DNA of 64,000 nt, from positions 1 through 64,000 of the forward strand of contig CAVZGO010000007.1 of the NCBI GenBank assembly GCA_963774935.1, in the 5' to 3' direction. A model generated the notes under the pieces. It was not told the DNA's origin. It worked only from the letters and a program-made list of their open reading frames with translations, and searched no databases. The stretch's first letter is position 1. Each line of letters starts with the position of its first letter. Made by a program: the position numbers and the translations under genes. Shown here in pieces: positions 55,119 to 64,000 of this stretch. The DNA comes from CAVZGO01 sp963774935 (lineage in GTDB: Bacteria; Chloroflexota; Anaerolineae; Anaerolineales; UBA4823).

Positions 55119-55640
55119 ATGAAACTGGTTGGAAAGCACATTTGTTATCTGGTCGATGAGGGTTTCGAAGACCTGGAGTTTTACGTGCCGATGATGCGCC
55201 TGATTGAGGAAGGTGCAAAAGTTACCGTGGTCAGCTCAAAGATCAAGACCTACCACGGCAAAACATGCCTGGAAGCCACACCCGATAAGCTGGTGACGGA
55301 GGTCAAGGCAGATGAGTTCGATGGGATCGTGGTGCCAGGCGGCTGGGCACCAGATAAAATGCGCCGTGACCCGGCAATCCTGGCACTGGTACGCCAGATC
55401 GACGAGCAAGGTAAGATTGTAGGCGCCATCTGCCACGCAGGTCTGGTACTGATCTCAGCCGGTATTGTGCGCGGGCATAAAGCCACCGGCTCTTTGGGCA
55501 TTAAGGATGACCTGGTCAATGCTGGCGCTACCTGGGTCGACGAAGCCGCCTTCCGGGACGGCAACCAGGTGTGGGGTCGGGTGGTGAAGGATATCCCATA
55601 CTTCTGCCGTGAATTAGTAAACGCACTGAGCGGTTCGTAG
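55119..55640 (+). CDS. DJ-1/PfpI family protein
   Basis: A 173-residue class I glutamine-amidotransferase-like protein. The conserved Glu (GFEDLEFYVP, about residue 14), the VVPGGWAPDK loop and the nucleophile elbow GAICHAG (Cys about 106) are present. Members include PfpI proteases, glyoxalase III and protein or nucleotide deglycases, and they commonly answer oxidative or carbonyl stress. The exact activity cannot be chosen from sequence. GAAAGGAG precedes the ATG. It lies between murJ and the subtilase, with independent spacing. Confidence 0.93.
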   Translation: MKLVGKHICYLVDEGFEDLEFYVPMMRLIEEGAKVTVVSSKIKTYHGKTCLEATPDKLVTEVKADEFDGIVVPGGWAPDKMRRDPAILALVRQIDEQGKIVGAICHAGLVLISAGIVRGHKATGSLGIKDDLVNAGATWVDEAAFRDGNQVWGRVVKDIPYFCRELVNALSGS

Positions 55641-55704
55641 TTTTAATAATCTACCGCTGCGACGGAACGGTAGGGTATTAACAAATTTCTGGAAGGCAAG
55701 CTTA

Positions 55705-57213
55705 ATGAAAAGAGCGCTTCTGTTGCTGCTGGCATTGCTGATCAGTGGGCTGGCGGGAAATTTCCACCAGACTGCCCAGGCTGCCTGGCAGGCAAAGGTC
55801 GAACCCGAGTTGCTGACACAGGCTGCCGAGGGTCCGGTCGAGTTTCTGGTGATGCTCAATGAGCAGGCTGACCTCAGCCAGGCAAGCCGGCTGAGTGACA
55901 AGGCTGCCAGAGGGGTGGCAGTGGTAGCGGAATTGCAGGAAACTGCGCGGCGCAGCCAGGCGCCGGTGTTGTTGGAGCTGAGGCGCAATGTGGTAGAGCA
56001 CCGCTCGTACTGGATAGCCAACCTCGTTTGGGTGCGCGGCGACCAGAAGACGCTGCAAGCCTTAGCGCAGCGAGCGGATATCAGGCGCATTTACTCCAAC
56101 CCCTCCATTCAGCTCTCTTTGCCAGTTGATCCCACCGCATCTGATGTCAGGATAGAAGAAACAGAACAGAGTGCGACTGGCGTGCAGTGGAACATCGAGA
56201 AAGTGCGCGCTCCTGAAGTCTGGGCGCAAGGTTACAACGGGCAGGGCGCGGTGGTGGGCGGACAGGATACAGGCTACCAATGGGATCATCCATCCCTGAT
56301 CAACCAGTACCGCGGCTGGAATGGTGGACCTGCAGACCACAACTATGCCTGGCATGATGCCATCCACGAATCCGAATATCCCCCTGGCACACCCAATTCC
56401 TGTGGCTATGACCTTACCGCACCCTGTGACGATTACGGGCATGGAACGCACACCATGGGCACAATGGTCGGTGATGCCAGCTCTGGCACATCGATTGGCA
56501 TGGCACCAGGCGCTAAATGGATCGGCTGCCGTAATATGAATGAAGGTGTCGGTAAGCCATCCACCTATATGGAATGTTTCGAGTGGTTCATCGCTCCCAC
56601 CGACCTGCTGGGTGCTAATCCACGTGCAGACCTGGCACCGGACGTGATCAACAACTCCTGGAGCTGCCCGCCATCAGAAAACTGTGCCTGGGATGCACTG
56701 CAGCAGACGGTGGAAAATGTACGCGCAGCGGGCATCCTGGTGGTGGTCTCGGCAGGAAATTCTGGATCAGCCTGCCAGACTGTGAATGACCCGCCAGCCA
56801 TCTATGATGCATCTTTTTCGGTGGGCGCCAGCGACAGCAGCGATCTAATGGCAGGCTTCAGCAGCCGCGGCCCGGCTTTGACGGGGCTGGTTAAGCCTGA
56901 TATCACCGCCCCTGGAGTGAGCATCTTCTCCAGCAACCTGACGGGTTACGGCACCTCCAGCGGTACCAGCATGGCAGCGCCGCATGTCAGCGGACTGGCG
57001 GTGCTGCTGATCTCGGCACGTCCTGAGCTGAGGGGAGAGGTGGATATGCTGGAACAAATTATGCGCCTGTCCAGCGTACCACTTTCTACCTCGGAAAGCT
57101 GTGGTGGGTTATCGGGCGACATTCGTCCCAATAACACATTCGGATGGGGGAGGATCGATGCCTGGAGAGCAGTGAATCTCAAGGCTGCTATATTTACCCA
57201 TGGTGATGGGTAA
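55705..57213 (+). CDS. Secreted subtilisin-family serine protease (S8)
   Basis: A 502-residue exported protease with a signal peptide (about 1-27), an I9-like propeptide (about 30-140; VEFLVMLNEQADLSQA) and an S8 catalytic domain (about 165-500). The catalytic triad is clear: Asp in VVGGQDTGYQWDHP, His in DYGHGTHTMGTM and Ser in SGTSMAAPHVSG. The oxyanion Asn lies in VINNSWSCP. The GQDTGYQWDHP region resembles bacillopeptidase F-like proteases. It probably degrades external protein. It is followed by a strong terminator shared with the convergent ATPase gene. Confidence 0.94.
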   Translation: MKRALLLLLALLISGLAGNFHQTAQAAWQAKVEPELLTQAAEGPVEFLVMLNEQADLSQASRLSDKAARGVAVVAELQETARRSQAPVLLELRRNVVEHRSYWIANLVWVRGDQKTLQALAQRADIRRIYSNPSIQLSLPVDPTASDVRIEETEQSATGVQWNIEKVRAPEVWAQGYNGQGAVVGGQDTGYQWDHPSLINQYRGWNGGPADHNYAWHDAIHESEYPPGTPNSCGYDLTAPCDDYGHGTHTMGTMVGDASSGTSIGMAPGAKWIGCRNMNEGVGKPSTYMECFEWFIAPTDLLGANPRADLAPDVINNSWSCPPSENCAWDALQQTVENVRAAGILVVVSAGNSGSACQTVNDPPAIYDASFSVGASDSSDLMAGFSSRGPALTGLVKPDITAPGVSIFSSNLTGYGTSSGTSMAAPHVSGLAVLLISARPELRGEVDMLEQIMRLSSVPLSTSESCGGLSGDIRPNNTFGWGRIDAWRAVNLKAAIFTHGDG

Positions 57214-57226
57214 ATAGAGTGTGTGA

Positions 57227-57266
57227 GGTAAAAAAATTGGGCAGCGATCTGCCCAATTTTTTTACC
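57227..57266. terminator. Bidirectional terminator
   Basis: An 18-bp perfect stem (57227-57244 with 57249-57266) and CGAT loop carry A7 on one side and T7 on the other, so it can terminate both the subtilase and the convergent P-type ATPase transcripts. Confidence 0.92.
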
Positions 57267-57267
57267 C

Positions 57268-59433
57268 CTAGTCTTTATATCGCAACAGGCGGGAAGAGTT
57301 CGCCAGGATGCCCAGGTCGGGGATGGATTGGGCGGCAGCAGCAAGAACTGGCGGCAGCAGGCCAAAGGCTGCCAGGGTCAGGCCGATAACGTTGTAAACC
57401 GCAGTGAAGCCAATATTGAACTTCACAACGCGCATAGTGCGGCGGGCGATTTCGAACACTTCGGGCACCAGGCACCAATCGTCACGCAGCAGAGCAACAT
57501 GCGCGGCTTCAATAGCGACATCGGCACCGGCTGCGCCCATGGCGATGCCCACGTCTGCCTGAGCCAGGGCTGGTGCGTCATTGACGCCATCGCCAATCAT
57601 CACCACGACATGACCGGCAGCCTGGTATTCCTGCACAATGGCGATCTTATCCTGCGGCAGCAGCCCGGCGCGAAAAGGAATGCCCAGGTCGCCTGCCAGG
57701 AGTGCAGCGCTGCGCTCATGGTCCCCAGTGAGCAGCTCAATAGTCTGGATACCAGCCGCGCGCAGCAACTGGACTGCATCTGGCACCTCGGGACGGCGGG
57801 CATCACTGACCGCCAGCAGGCCGGCCAGCACGCCATCAATAGAAACAAACAGTAGGCTGTGACCCTGATCCTGTATGCGCTGGACGGCAGCCTGGACCGC
57901 GCCCGGTTGTGAGGCTGCCCCGGAAAAACCACCCGTGGCAGTCGATGCATCAAGGGATGCAGCGCCGGCTGCCAGACGTCCGCTGCCGACTTCCACCAGC
58001 CGGCCATCCACCCGGGCTCGCACGCCTAGACCCGGAAGGGCAGAGAAATCCTGCGGTTCTGCCAGCGCCAGACCCTGTTTCAGAGCCGCCTGACGCACGG
58101 CTCGCGCCAGGGGATGCTCGGAATAACGCTCCGCCGATGCCACCAGGCTCAGTAATCGCGCCTCATCCAGCCCTGCCGTGTGATCGAAAAGAATCGCCTC
58201 GGAAATCTCCGGCCTGCCCAGGGTGAGCGTGCCAGTCTTGTCGATGAGGACCACATCGGCGCGGGCTAACTGCTCCAGATATTTTCCGCCCTTGATGAGC
58301 ATACCGTGCTGGGCACCAGCACCTATGGAAGCCATCATGGCGATTGGTGTGGCCAGCGCAAAGGCACACGAGCAGGCTACCACGAGCACCGCCGCGGTGG
58401 CCAGCGGGTCGCGGCTGATCAACAAGGTCAGTGTGGCAATCACCGCAACCACGGGCAAATAATAAGCTGAAAACCGATCAGCAATGCGCTGTACAGGGGC
58501 GCGGTGAGCCTCAGCGTGCTCCACCAGGCGCAGGATATGCCCATAAGTGGTATCGGGACCAACGCTGATCGCTTTCACCCGCAGGCTGCCCAACTGGGCG
58601 ATAGTGGCGGCATATACATGCCCACCCGGCCCCATCTCCACCGGCAGGGGCTCCCCGGTGATGGAAGCCTGATCAACCGTGGCACTGCCAGAGACCACCT
58701 CGCCATCCACGGGGATTTTTTCACCTGGACGCACAATCACGGTCTCCCCCACCTGCACCTCGGCAGCAGGAATTTCGAGCTCCGCACCGCCGCGCTCCAC
58801 ACGCGCCATCTCAGGGGAAAGGGCAGCCAGGTTCTTAAGCGCCTGGCGGGCGCGTTCGGCGGTGAAATGTTCGACAGTGTCGCCCACGCGCATAAAAAAC
58901 ACCACTACCAGGGCGGTCAGCCACTCGCCTACCAGCGCGGCTGCCAGCACTCCAAGGGTCATCAGGGTGTGGGATATGACCTGTTTATGCAAGGCAGCCA
59001 CAACTACCTTACGGAAGACCGGGTAACCCGCTGCCAGCACCAGAGGCAGACCCAGCCACCAGGGGATGCGTCCGCTAAAGGTATCGAGCAAACCCAGGGT
59101 CTCACCCACCAGCACCAGAAGGATCACGCCAAAGAGTAGACCCAGGACGATGAAAACCTGGCGGGTAAATACTTTGCCAGACTCAACCGGACGATTGACC
59201 GGGCTGGTCTGCCAGCTTTCGGGCACGGTATATCCGGCTTCTTTGACCGCCTGGCGTATCGCCGGCAGGTCCACCTGCGCCGGATCGAGGCGCACCAACG
59301 CTTTTTCAGAAGTCAAGTAGACTTCCACATCCTGGACACCAGGCAGCCCGGCAATGGCATGCTGGACATGGCGGGTGCAGTCGGCGCAGTCCATTCCCTG
59401 GACTGGAACCTCTAAAGTTGTCATCTGAGACAT
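57268..59433 (-). CDS. Heavy-metal-translocating P1B-type ATPase with CSC motif
   Basis: A 721-residue membrane pump. An N-terminal metal-binding domain (GMDCADCTRHV) is followed by about eight helices, an actuator domain (TGEP), a phosphorylation site DKTGTLT and the ATP-binding hinge GDGVNDAPALAQ. The intramembrane metal site reads ACSCAFALATP, with Ser where most zinc, cadmium or copper pumps have Pro (CPC). Such a change should alter the metal site, so the metal cannot be assigned. ATG 59433 (MSQM) is preferred because the -10-like TATAAT at 59441-59446 makes the upstream start at 59463 improbable. Confidence 0.9.
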   Translation of the reverse strand: MSQMTTLEVPVQGMDCADCTRHVQHAIAGLPGVQDVEVYLTSEKALVRLDPAQVDLPAIRQAVKEAGYTVPESWQTSPVNRPVESGKVFTRQVFIVLGLLFGVILLVLVGETLGLLDTFSGRIPWWLGLPLVLAAGYPVFRKVVVAALHKQVISHTLMTLGVLAAALVGEWLTALVVVFFMRVGDTVEHFTAERARQALKNLAALSPEMARVERGGAELEIPAAEVQVGETVIVRPGEKIPVDGEVVSGSATVDQASITGEPLPVEMGPGGHVYAATIAQLGSLRVKAISVGPDTTYGHILRLVEHAEAHRAPVQRIADRFSAYYLPVVAVIATLTLLISRDPLATAAVLVVACSCAFALATPIAMMASIGAGAQHGMLIKGGKYLEQLARADVVLIDKTGTLTLGRPEISEAILFDHTAGLDEARLLSLVASAERYSEHPLARAVRQAALKQGLALAEPQDFSALPGLGVRARVDGRLVEVGSGRLAAGAASLDASTATGGFSGAASQPGAVQAAVQRIQDQGHSLLFVSIDGVLAGLLAVSDARRPEVPDAVQLLRAAGIQTIELLTGDHERSAALLAGDLGIPFRAGLLPQDKIAIVQEYQAAGHVVVMIGDGVNDAPALAQADVGIAMGAAGADVAIEAAHVALLRDDWCLVPEVFEIARRTMRVVKFNIGFTAVYNVIGLTLAAFGLLPPVLAAAAQSIPDLGILANSSRLLRYKD

Positions 59434-59509
59434 GCGATCAATTATAATGATAAAAAAGGCCATTCGATCGATGGCTAGATGAATGGATTAATATAAAACG
59501 GAGGATATT

Positions 59510-60661
59510 ATGTCACTTACCCCGCGCGAGCGCGTGCTGGCAGCCCTGAATTTTGAAGAGCCCGACCGGGTTCCGGTCATCATTGGATCCAGCAATACCA
59601 CCACAATAAAAATGAAAGCCTACCGCCGGTTAAAGGATTTCCTCGGTGTGCAGGCTGAGGACCGCTACCTGTATGACTGGCCTGAGCTGGGCTCAGCGCT
59701 GATTGACGAGGCAGTACTGCAGCGGCTGCACAGCGACGTGCGAGGAATATGGGACCGCCTGCCGCAGGCAGTCAACGAGCGCAATGCCAACCGTCCCGAG
59801 CATTCACCCTACATCGACGATTGGGGCAGCGGCTCGACCGAAATCGAACCGGGAGTGTGGTTTCCAGGTCTGCACCCGCTGGCTGAGGCGCACACGATAG
59901 AGGAGTTGGAGAACTATCCGTGGCCAGATATGAACGACCCCTTCCGCGTGGCGCACGTCCGCCAGGAAGCGCAGCGCTTGCGCCAGGAGAATCAATACGC
60001 GATCATTGCAACACCCTGGCTGCTGTTCCCCTTTGAAAGGGCGTTTGCCATGCAGGGCATGGATCGGTTCCTGCTCAACCTGGCCAGCGAGCCCGAGTTC
60101 GCTGAGGCGCTGCTGCGTAAGAACGCTGAAATGTGTAAGACTTTGATGGGACACTTCCTTGCGGCACTGGGCGACGACGTGGACATGATCAAGATCGGGG
60201 ATGACCTGGGCACCCAGGACCGGCTGATGATCTCCCCGCGCATGTACCGGCGCATGCTCAAGCCCATCCATGCTGACTATATTGCATTTATTAAGGAACG
60301 CACGAAGGCGAAGGTTTTCTTCCATACAGATGGTGATGTGTTTGACTTAATGGATGATTTTGTAGAGATCGGGGTGGATATACTCAACCCGATCCAGACT
60401 GCGGCTGGGAAGATGGCTAACCTGAGCGAGCTCAAGCAGCGCTATGGGAAGAAGCTGTGCTTCTGCGGGGCAATTGACACGCAGCGCATCCTTCCCTATG
60501 GCACCCCTGAAGACGTGCGCCAGGAAGTCCGGCGTGTGATCGAAGTGATGGGACCAGGGGGCGGGTATATGGTGGCATCCGTGCACACGATCATGGAGGA
60601 GGTCCCCCCAGAGAACATCCTGGCGATGGTGGATGCGGTCGAGGAATTTGGTAAGTATTAA
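59510..60661 (+). CDS. Uroporphyrinogen-decarboxylase-like protein
   Basis: A 383-residue TIM-barrel protein of the URO-D superfamily. LTPRERVLAALNFEEPDRVPV at the N-terminus, KIGDDLGTQDRLMISPRMYRR, VFFHTDGDVFDLMDDFVEIGVDILNP and FCGAIDTQRILPYGTPEDV are typical. Family members include haem-pathway decarboxylases and, more often in this sequence type, corrinoid-protein methyltransferases (MtaA/CmuA-like). No corrinoid protein or haem gene is adjacent, so I do not choose. CGGAGG precedes the ATG. It overlaps the convergent PLP enzyme gene by 4 bp. Confidence 0.85.
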   Translation: MSLTPRERVLAALNFEEPDRVPVIIGSSNTTTIKMKAYRRLKDFLGVQAEDRYLYDWPELGSALIDEAVLQRLHSDVRGIWDRLPQAVNERNANRPEHSPYIDDWGSGSTEIEPGVWFPGLHPLAEAHTIEELENYPWPDMNDPFRVAHVRQEAQRLRQENQYAIIATPWLLFPFERAFAMQGMDRFLLNLASEPEFAEALLRKNAEMCKTLMGHFLAALGDDVDMIKIGDDLGTQDRLMISPRMYRRMLKPIHADYIAFIKERTKAKVFFHTDGDVFDLMDDFVEIGVDILNPIQTAAGKMANLSELKQRYGKKLCFCGAIDTQRILPYGTPEDVRQEVRRVIEVMGPGGGYMVASVHTIMEEVPPENILAMVDAVEEFGKY

Positions 60662-61590
60662 CCGAGGGTCCGCTTATCCCACTGCTGCAGCAGCTCCAAC
60701 GTGACGCCCGCGCCGCCGCACACAATCACAACCAGCGGGGCGCGATCAGCCAGGATTGGGGCGCGGTCATAAACCACCGAAAGCGCAGCGCCACAGGCCG
60801 GTTCTACCAGCAGACGGTGATCCCCGGAGAAACGCAGGCAGGCATTCACAGCCTGGCGATCAGTCACCAACCAGGGAATGATCTCGTGATGGTGGGTCCA
60901 TTCCAGGGCGCGCGCGGTCACCGTGCGTGCGCCTAGCGTGGTCGCCAGCGAGGTGATTTTTTCCAGCGTCACCAGGCGCCCGGCTTTTACCGAGGCAGCG
61001 AATGATGCTGCGCCCTCGGTTTCGATCGCCAGCACGGGCACATCATCCCAACCTACAGCACACAGACCTTCCAGCACACCACACAGCAATCCACCCCCGC
61101 CGACCGATACCGCCACCATGCCAGGTTTAATTCCACTTTCAGCAATTTCTGCCACCAGGCTTGCGTGCCCGGTCCAGATGCGTGGATCGTCGAAGGGGTG
61201 CACATAACCCGCACCGGTATGGTGTGCCAGCTCGAGGCTGTAGGCATGGGCATCGTCCCAGCTTGCGCCATGAATGAGCAGGCGTGCGCCTTCGCCCTGG
61301 ATCAGGTCACGGGAGCGCTGCGGCGTGGTTTCAGGCACAACAATTGTGGCATCCAGCCCGAGCTGTCGGCAGGCATATGCAGTTGCGAAACCGGCATTCC
61401 CGCCGGAAGAACAGATCACCTTTTGGACGCCAGCCAGGGCCATGTCCTGGCAAATGGCGCCCATGCCACGCGCCTTGAAAGACCCCACCGGCTGCAGAGC
61501 CTCCATTTTTAAATAGACCGGTATCCCGGTGATGGCGCTCAGAGCACTGGAATGCCACAGGGGTGTGTGAACATAAAGAGGCTGCATCAA
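60658..61590 (-). CDS. Threonine/serine dehydratase-like PLP enzyme (fold type II)
   Basis: A 310-residue PLP enzyme. The PLP lysine is K38 in VGSFKARG, the phosphate-binding loop is SSGGNAGFA, and the glycine-rich loop SVGGGGLLCG follows. The size and the N-terminal LWHSSALSAITGIPVYLKME match short serine dehydratase or threonine deaminase-like proteins of eukaryotic SDS type. It probably deaminates L-serine or L-threonine to a 2-keto acid and ammonia. ATG 61590 gives the family start; a longer frame from 61623 exists. It has no regulatory ACT domain. Confidence 0.88.
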   Translation of the reverse strand: MMQPLYVHTPLWHSSALSAITGIPVYLKMEALQPVGSFKARGMGAICQDMALAGVQKVICSSGGNAGFATAYACRQLGLDATIVVPETTPQRSRDLIQGEGARLLIHGASWDDAHAYSLELAHHTGAGYVHPFDDPRIWTGHASLVAEIAESGIKPGMVAVSVGGGGLLCGVLEGLCAVGWDDVPVLAIETEGAASFAASVKAGRLVTLEKITSLATTLGARTVTARALEWTHHHEIIPWLVTDRQAVNACLRFSGDHRLLVEPACGAALSVVYDRAPILADRAPLVVIVCGGAGVTLELLQQWDKRTLG

Positions 61591-61675
61591 ATTTTCCCTT
61601 TGTGGTGAGGTGCAATGCTGCACAATGTACCCATATCAAGTCTACCGGTAATGATCAAAGACAGACTCCTGTCGA

Positions 61676-62584
61676 TTATAAGATAAAAGGCGGACTGGTT
61701 AAAATATAATTCTCGAACTTACCAAAAGGCAAATCGCTCATGATTGAGCCCAGGAAGCCATCCAATCGATAGCCGTGAGAGAGCAAGTACACTACTGCCG
61801 ACTGGTTTACCAATGGCACTTCAAAGCCGATGGAGTCGGCGCCCAACTCGGCTGCCTGGTTCTGCGCATGCGCCAGCACCGCGGGAAAATCGGACGGTTC
61901 CAGAAGGCAGAACGGTCCACTCCAGTCGCGGCTGATATAGCCATACCCCACCAACCGGCCGCTGCGCTGGTAGAAATATCCATATCGCTGCTCTCCCAGC
62001 CAGGCATGATCCACATCGCGCCGGTGTCCCAGGACGAGCCGGTCCAGCTCGGCGAGCTGCTCAAGGGCTGCACTGCCGCCTGTCATTGGTACGATTTCCA
62101 GATCGCCAGGTTGCTCAACAATTTCTATTCGGCGAGAGAAATACATTTGCGGTACGAGCGCTGCCAGTCCACTGCGCAGGTAGAGCGCCAGGGCAGACAG
62201 GTCACTGGTTGCAATAATCACCCGCATCCGTGCTCCACTCGCAGGGAAAGCTCTCGAAAGCAGCTCACGCCCCAGACCGCCGGACTGGAAATCCGGGCGG
62301 ACAAAGAACTCCGTCAACTCACGCACACCATCGCGCAAAATGCTGCGAGCATAGCCTACCACCTTTTTCTCCTGCTCTGCAACCCAGAACTGGTCGGCGG
62401 TTCGTGCCAGATGCTCCCAGAGTGGTCTGCGCCGCGCCCACAGCTCTGCCGGATCTGCACTCCTTCCGCCGGTCACGGCCATCACACCCTTGTGCTCGCC
62501 AAAATCAAGCAGTGAATCCAGCAATACCTCAAACACAGCATGGGAATCATCTATTGTCCCAAGGCGGATTCGAAGTTGAGCCAT
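61676..62584 (-). CDS. Double GNAT acetyltransferase
   Basis: A 302-residue protein with two GNAT-like halves. The first (about 1-150) has the acetyl-CoA motif PDFQSGGLGRELL and a V-strand pattern VGYARSILRDGVRELTEFFV. The second (about 165-300) keeps the fold (VGYGYISRDW, FPAVLAHAQNQAAELG) but lacks a clear acetyl-CoA loop, so it may be structural or substrate-binding. Tandem GNATs acetylate various amines; the substrate here is unknown. The gene is monocistronic and lies between the PLP gene and the divergent diacylglycerol-kinase-like gene. Confidence 0.85.
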   Translation of the reverse strand: MAQLRIRLGTIDDSHAVFEVLLDSLLDFGEHKGVMAVTGGRSADPAELWARRRPLWEHLARTADQFWVAEQEKKVVGYARSILRDGVRELTEFFVRPDFQSGGLGRELLSRAFPASGARMRVIIATSDLSALALYLRSGLAALVPQMYFSRRIEIVEQPGDLEIVPMTGGSAALEQLAELDRLVLGHRRDVDHAWLGEQRYGYFYQRSGRLVGYGYISRDWSGPFCLLEPSDFPAVLAHAQNQAAELGADSIGFEVPLVNQSAVVYLLSHGYRLDGFLGSIMSDLPFGKFENYILTSPPFIL

Positions 62585-62697
62585 GACAGGAGTTCCTTGA
62601 TTAACGGTGTCGAAATGTATCGAAACAAATCATTCTTATAGGGGTTATAATCAGCGCAAGGCATTTATATTATCATAAGGAATCAATTCAATATTAT

Positions 62698-63629
62698 ATG
62701 ACCAGACACCTGATCATCGTTAACCCAATTTCCGGCAGGGGAAATGGAGAGAGGTCTTTTGTTTAATCCAACAGCGCTTGAAAGAGCTGGGATTGGATTT
62801 TGAGATGCGCCGGACGGAATACCCGGGGCATGCCAGCCTGATCGCTGAAGAAGGAACTGCATCTGCTGGTTGGGATGTAGTGGTTGCGGTAGGGGGCGAT
62901 GGCACTGCAAACGAGGTCATCGACGGGCTGCTGCGGACTCGCCAGCTAGCAGCCAGCGGACCGGCGCTTGGCCTGATCCCGGTTGGGCGCGGCAATGACT
63001 TTGGTTTCGGAGTCGGCGTCCCGCATGACTTGGAAATCGCCTGCCAGGCGCTGGCTTCGGGACGGCGCAAGTGGATCGACATTGGATTTGTCCAGGGTGG
63101 CAACTACCCGCAGGGGCGCTACTTTGGCAACGGGGTAGGAATTGGTTTTGATGCAGTGGTGGGATTCGAAGCACTCAAGCTGAAACATCTGAGCGGTTTT
63201 CCTTCGTACATAGTGGCTGCGTTAAAGACAATTATTTTATACTTCCATGCTCCAACTTTGCAAATTGATTATGACGGGCAAAGCATCACCCAACCTGCGC
63301 TGATGGTTTCAGTAATGAATGGTCGGCGTATGGGTGGAGGCTTCATGATGGCGCCTGAAGGCGTCATTGATGACGGGCTATTTGACCTGTGCATTGCAGG
63401 GCAAGTCAGCCGGTCAGGAATTTTCTTACTGATTCCTCGCTTCATGAAGGGCAGTCAGGTCGGGCATCCAGCAATTAAGACCGCTCGCACTTCACAGATT
63501 ACTATTCGATCGCTGGAAGGCGGACTGCCGGCACACGCAGACGGCGAGACCTTGTGCACCACCGGACAACAACTGGAAATAAAAATCCTTCCTAAAATAA
63601 TGGAAGTAATCGTACCAGCACAAGGATAA
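62698..63629 (+). CDS. Diacylglycerol/lipid kinase family protein (one frameshift)
   Basis: ATG 62698 starts MTRHLIIVNPISGRGNGERSF; a -1 change (one missing base) near 62760 is then needed to continue LIQQRLKELGLDFE. The joined protein is about 310 residues with the catalytic ATP-binding motif AVGGDGTANEVIDG, GLIPVGRGNDF and the C-terminal beta-sandwich (MNGRRMGGGFMMAPEG). It belongs to the DagK/YegS/LcbK family that phosphorylates diacylglycerol, sphingoid bases or phosphatidylglycerol. It sits 6 bp before an acyltransferase gene, so a role in phospholipid precursor recycling is likely. Confidence 0.84.
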
Positions 63630-63635
63630 AAAGCG

Positions 63636-64000
63636 ATGTCCCTAGCTTTCTGGACAGTTACTTACACCATCAAAGGGCTGACTCGAATGATGTGCCGCGT
63701 GGAGGATAGCCCGCTTGCTAAAGTACCTCCGAAGGGACCCCTAATTCTTGTCTGCAACCACATCAATTTCATGGACGTACCACTGGTATTTTCCCACCTC
63801 CAGCCACGCCCGGTTACCGGGTTTGCAAAGTCAGAGACCTGGGACAATCCCCTTCTCGGATCACTGTTTAACCTCTGGGGAGCTATTCCTATTCAGCGAG
63901 GGGAAGCCGATTTAACCGCACTTCGCGCAGGACTGCAGGCACTGGAGCAAGGAAAGATTGTCGCCATCACCCCTGAAGGCACACGCAGCGGGCATGGACA
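63636..64000 (+). CDS. plsC: 1-Acylglycerol-3-phosphate acyltransferase family, 3' end outside window
   Basis: The frame from ATG 63636 is open to the window edge, giving 121 codons. The acyltransferase motif I NHINFMD (about residue 43) and motif III PEGTRSG near the end are clear, along with the GAIPIQRGEADL block. The family adds a second acyl chain to lysophosphatidic acid in phospholipid synthesis. It follows the diacylglycerol-kinase-like gene by 6 bp, with an AAAAAGCG spacer. The C-terminus cannot be seen. Confidence 0.85.
   Translation, partial: MSLAFWTVTYTIKGLTRMMCRVEDSPLAKVPPKGPLILVCNHINFMDVPLVFSHLQPRPVTGFAKSETWDNPLLGSLFNLWGAIPIQRGEADLTALRAGLQALEQGKIVAITPEGTRSGHG

Overview
This 64 kb window reads like a chromosomal segment of an anaerobic or facultative bacterium. 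Its gene mix best fits Chloroflexota, class Anaerolineae: selA, a dnaG-rpoD block, giant multihaem cytochromes, a Thermotoga-type inositol pathway, many surface lipoproteins and no lipopolysaccharide genes. The assignment is inferred from gene content only; no database search was run.

Layout. 0-1.4 kb: an ISAs1-type insertion sequence with a perfect 10-bp target duplication and a nonsense mutation in its transposase. 1.4-12 kb: a small membrane protein, selA, an NfeD/ClpP-class membrane protease, a MuiA-like protein, dnaG, rpoD and an ABC-F ATPase. 12-15 kb: a lipoprotein fusing a PQQ-type beta-propeller to a GH13 amylase. 15-20.8 kb: an electron-transfer operon with 18-haem and 16-haem c-type cytochromes, a two-cluster ferredoxin, an FAD/NAD oxidoreductase and a b-type membrane protein. 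20.8-27.3 kb: Nudix, mannose-6-phosphate isomerase (abutting a fragment of a second ABC-F gene), two poorly known proteins, ADP-forming acyl-CoA synthetase and a glycosyltransferase.

27.7-35.8 kb (minus strand) is one operon, lacI - uxaE - Zn-dehydrogenase - iolG - iolN - iolM - iolO. It should convert myo-inositol through inososes and 5-keto-L-gluconate to tagaturonate, fructuronate and probably mannonate. Divergent from it, 36.0-52.8 kb (plus strand) is the most novel part. It holds a HAD phosphatase, a circularly permuted phosphoglycerate-mutase-like protein, two tandem kinases with an unknown N-terminal domain, an RpiR regulator, an AfuABC/PhnSTUV-like ABC importer, a double-HAD protein, a HAD-TIM-barrel fusion, a DUF47-PiT phosphate transport pair, a PfkB kinase and a metallo-hydrolase. 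Two promoters here carry the same 18-bp palindrome, a likely RpiR operator. I infer a system that imports a phosphorylated sugar or polyol, removes phosphate and handles the freed phosphate; an inositol phosphate is an attractive but unproven substrate because of the neighbouring inositol operon.

52.9-64 kb: two tRNA-Ser genes, murJ, a DJ-1/PfpI protein, a secreted subtilase, a heavy-metal P-type ATPase with a CSC motif, a URO-D-like protein, a PLP enzyme, a double GNAT, a diacylglycerol-kinase-like protein and the start of a PlsC-type acyltransferase cut by the window edge.

About eight or nine otherwise intact genes carry single-base frame changes, nearly all an extra base. This looks more like indel errors in the sequence than true gene decay, so those genes are annotated as whole with the break noted.
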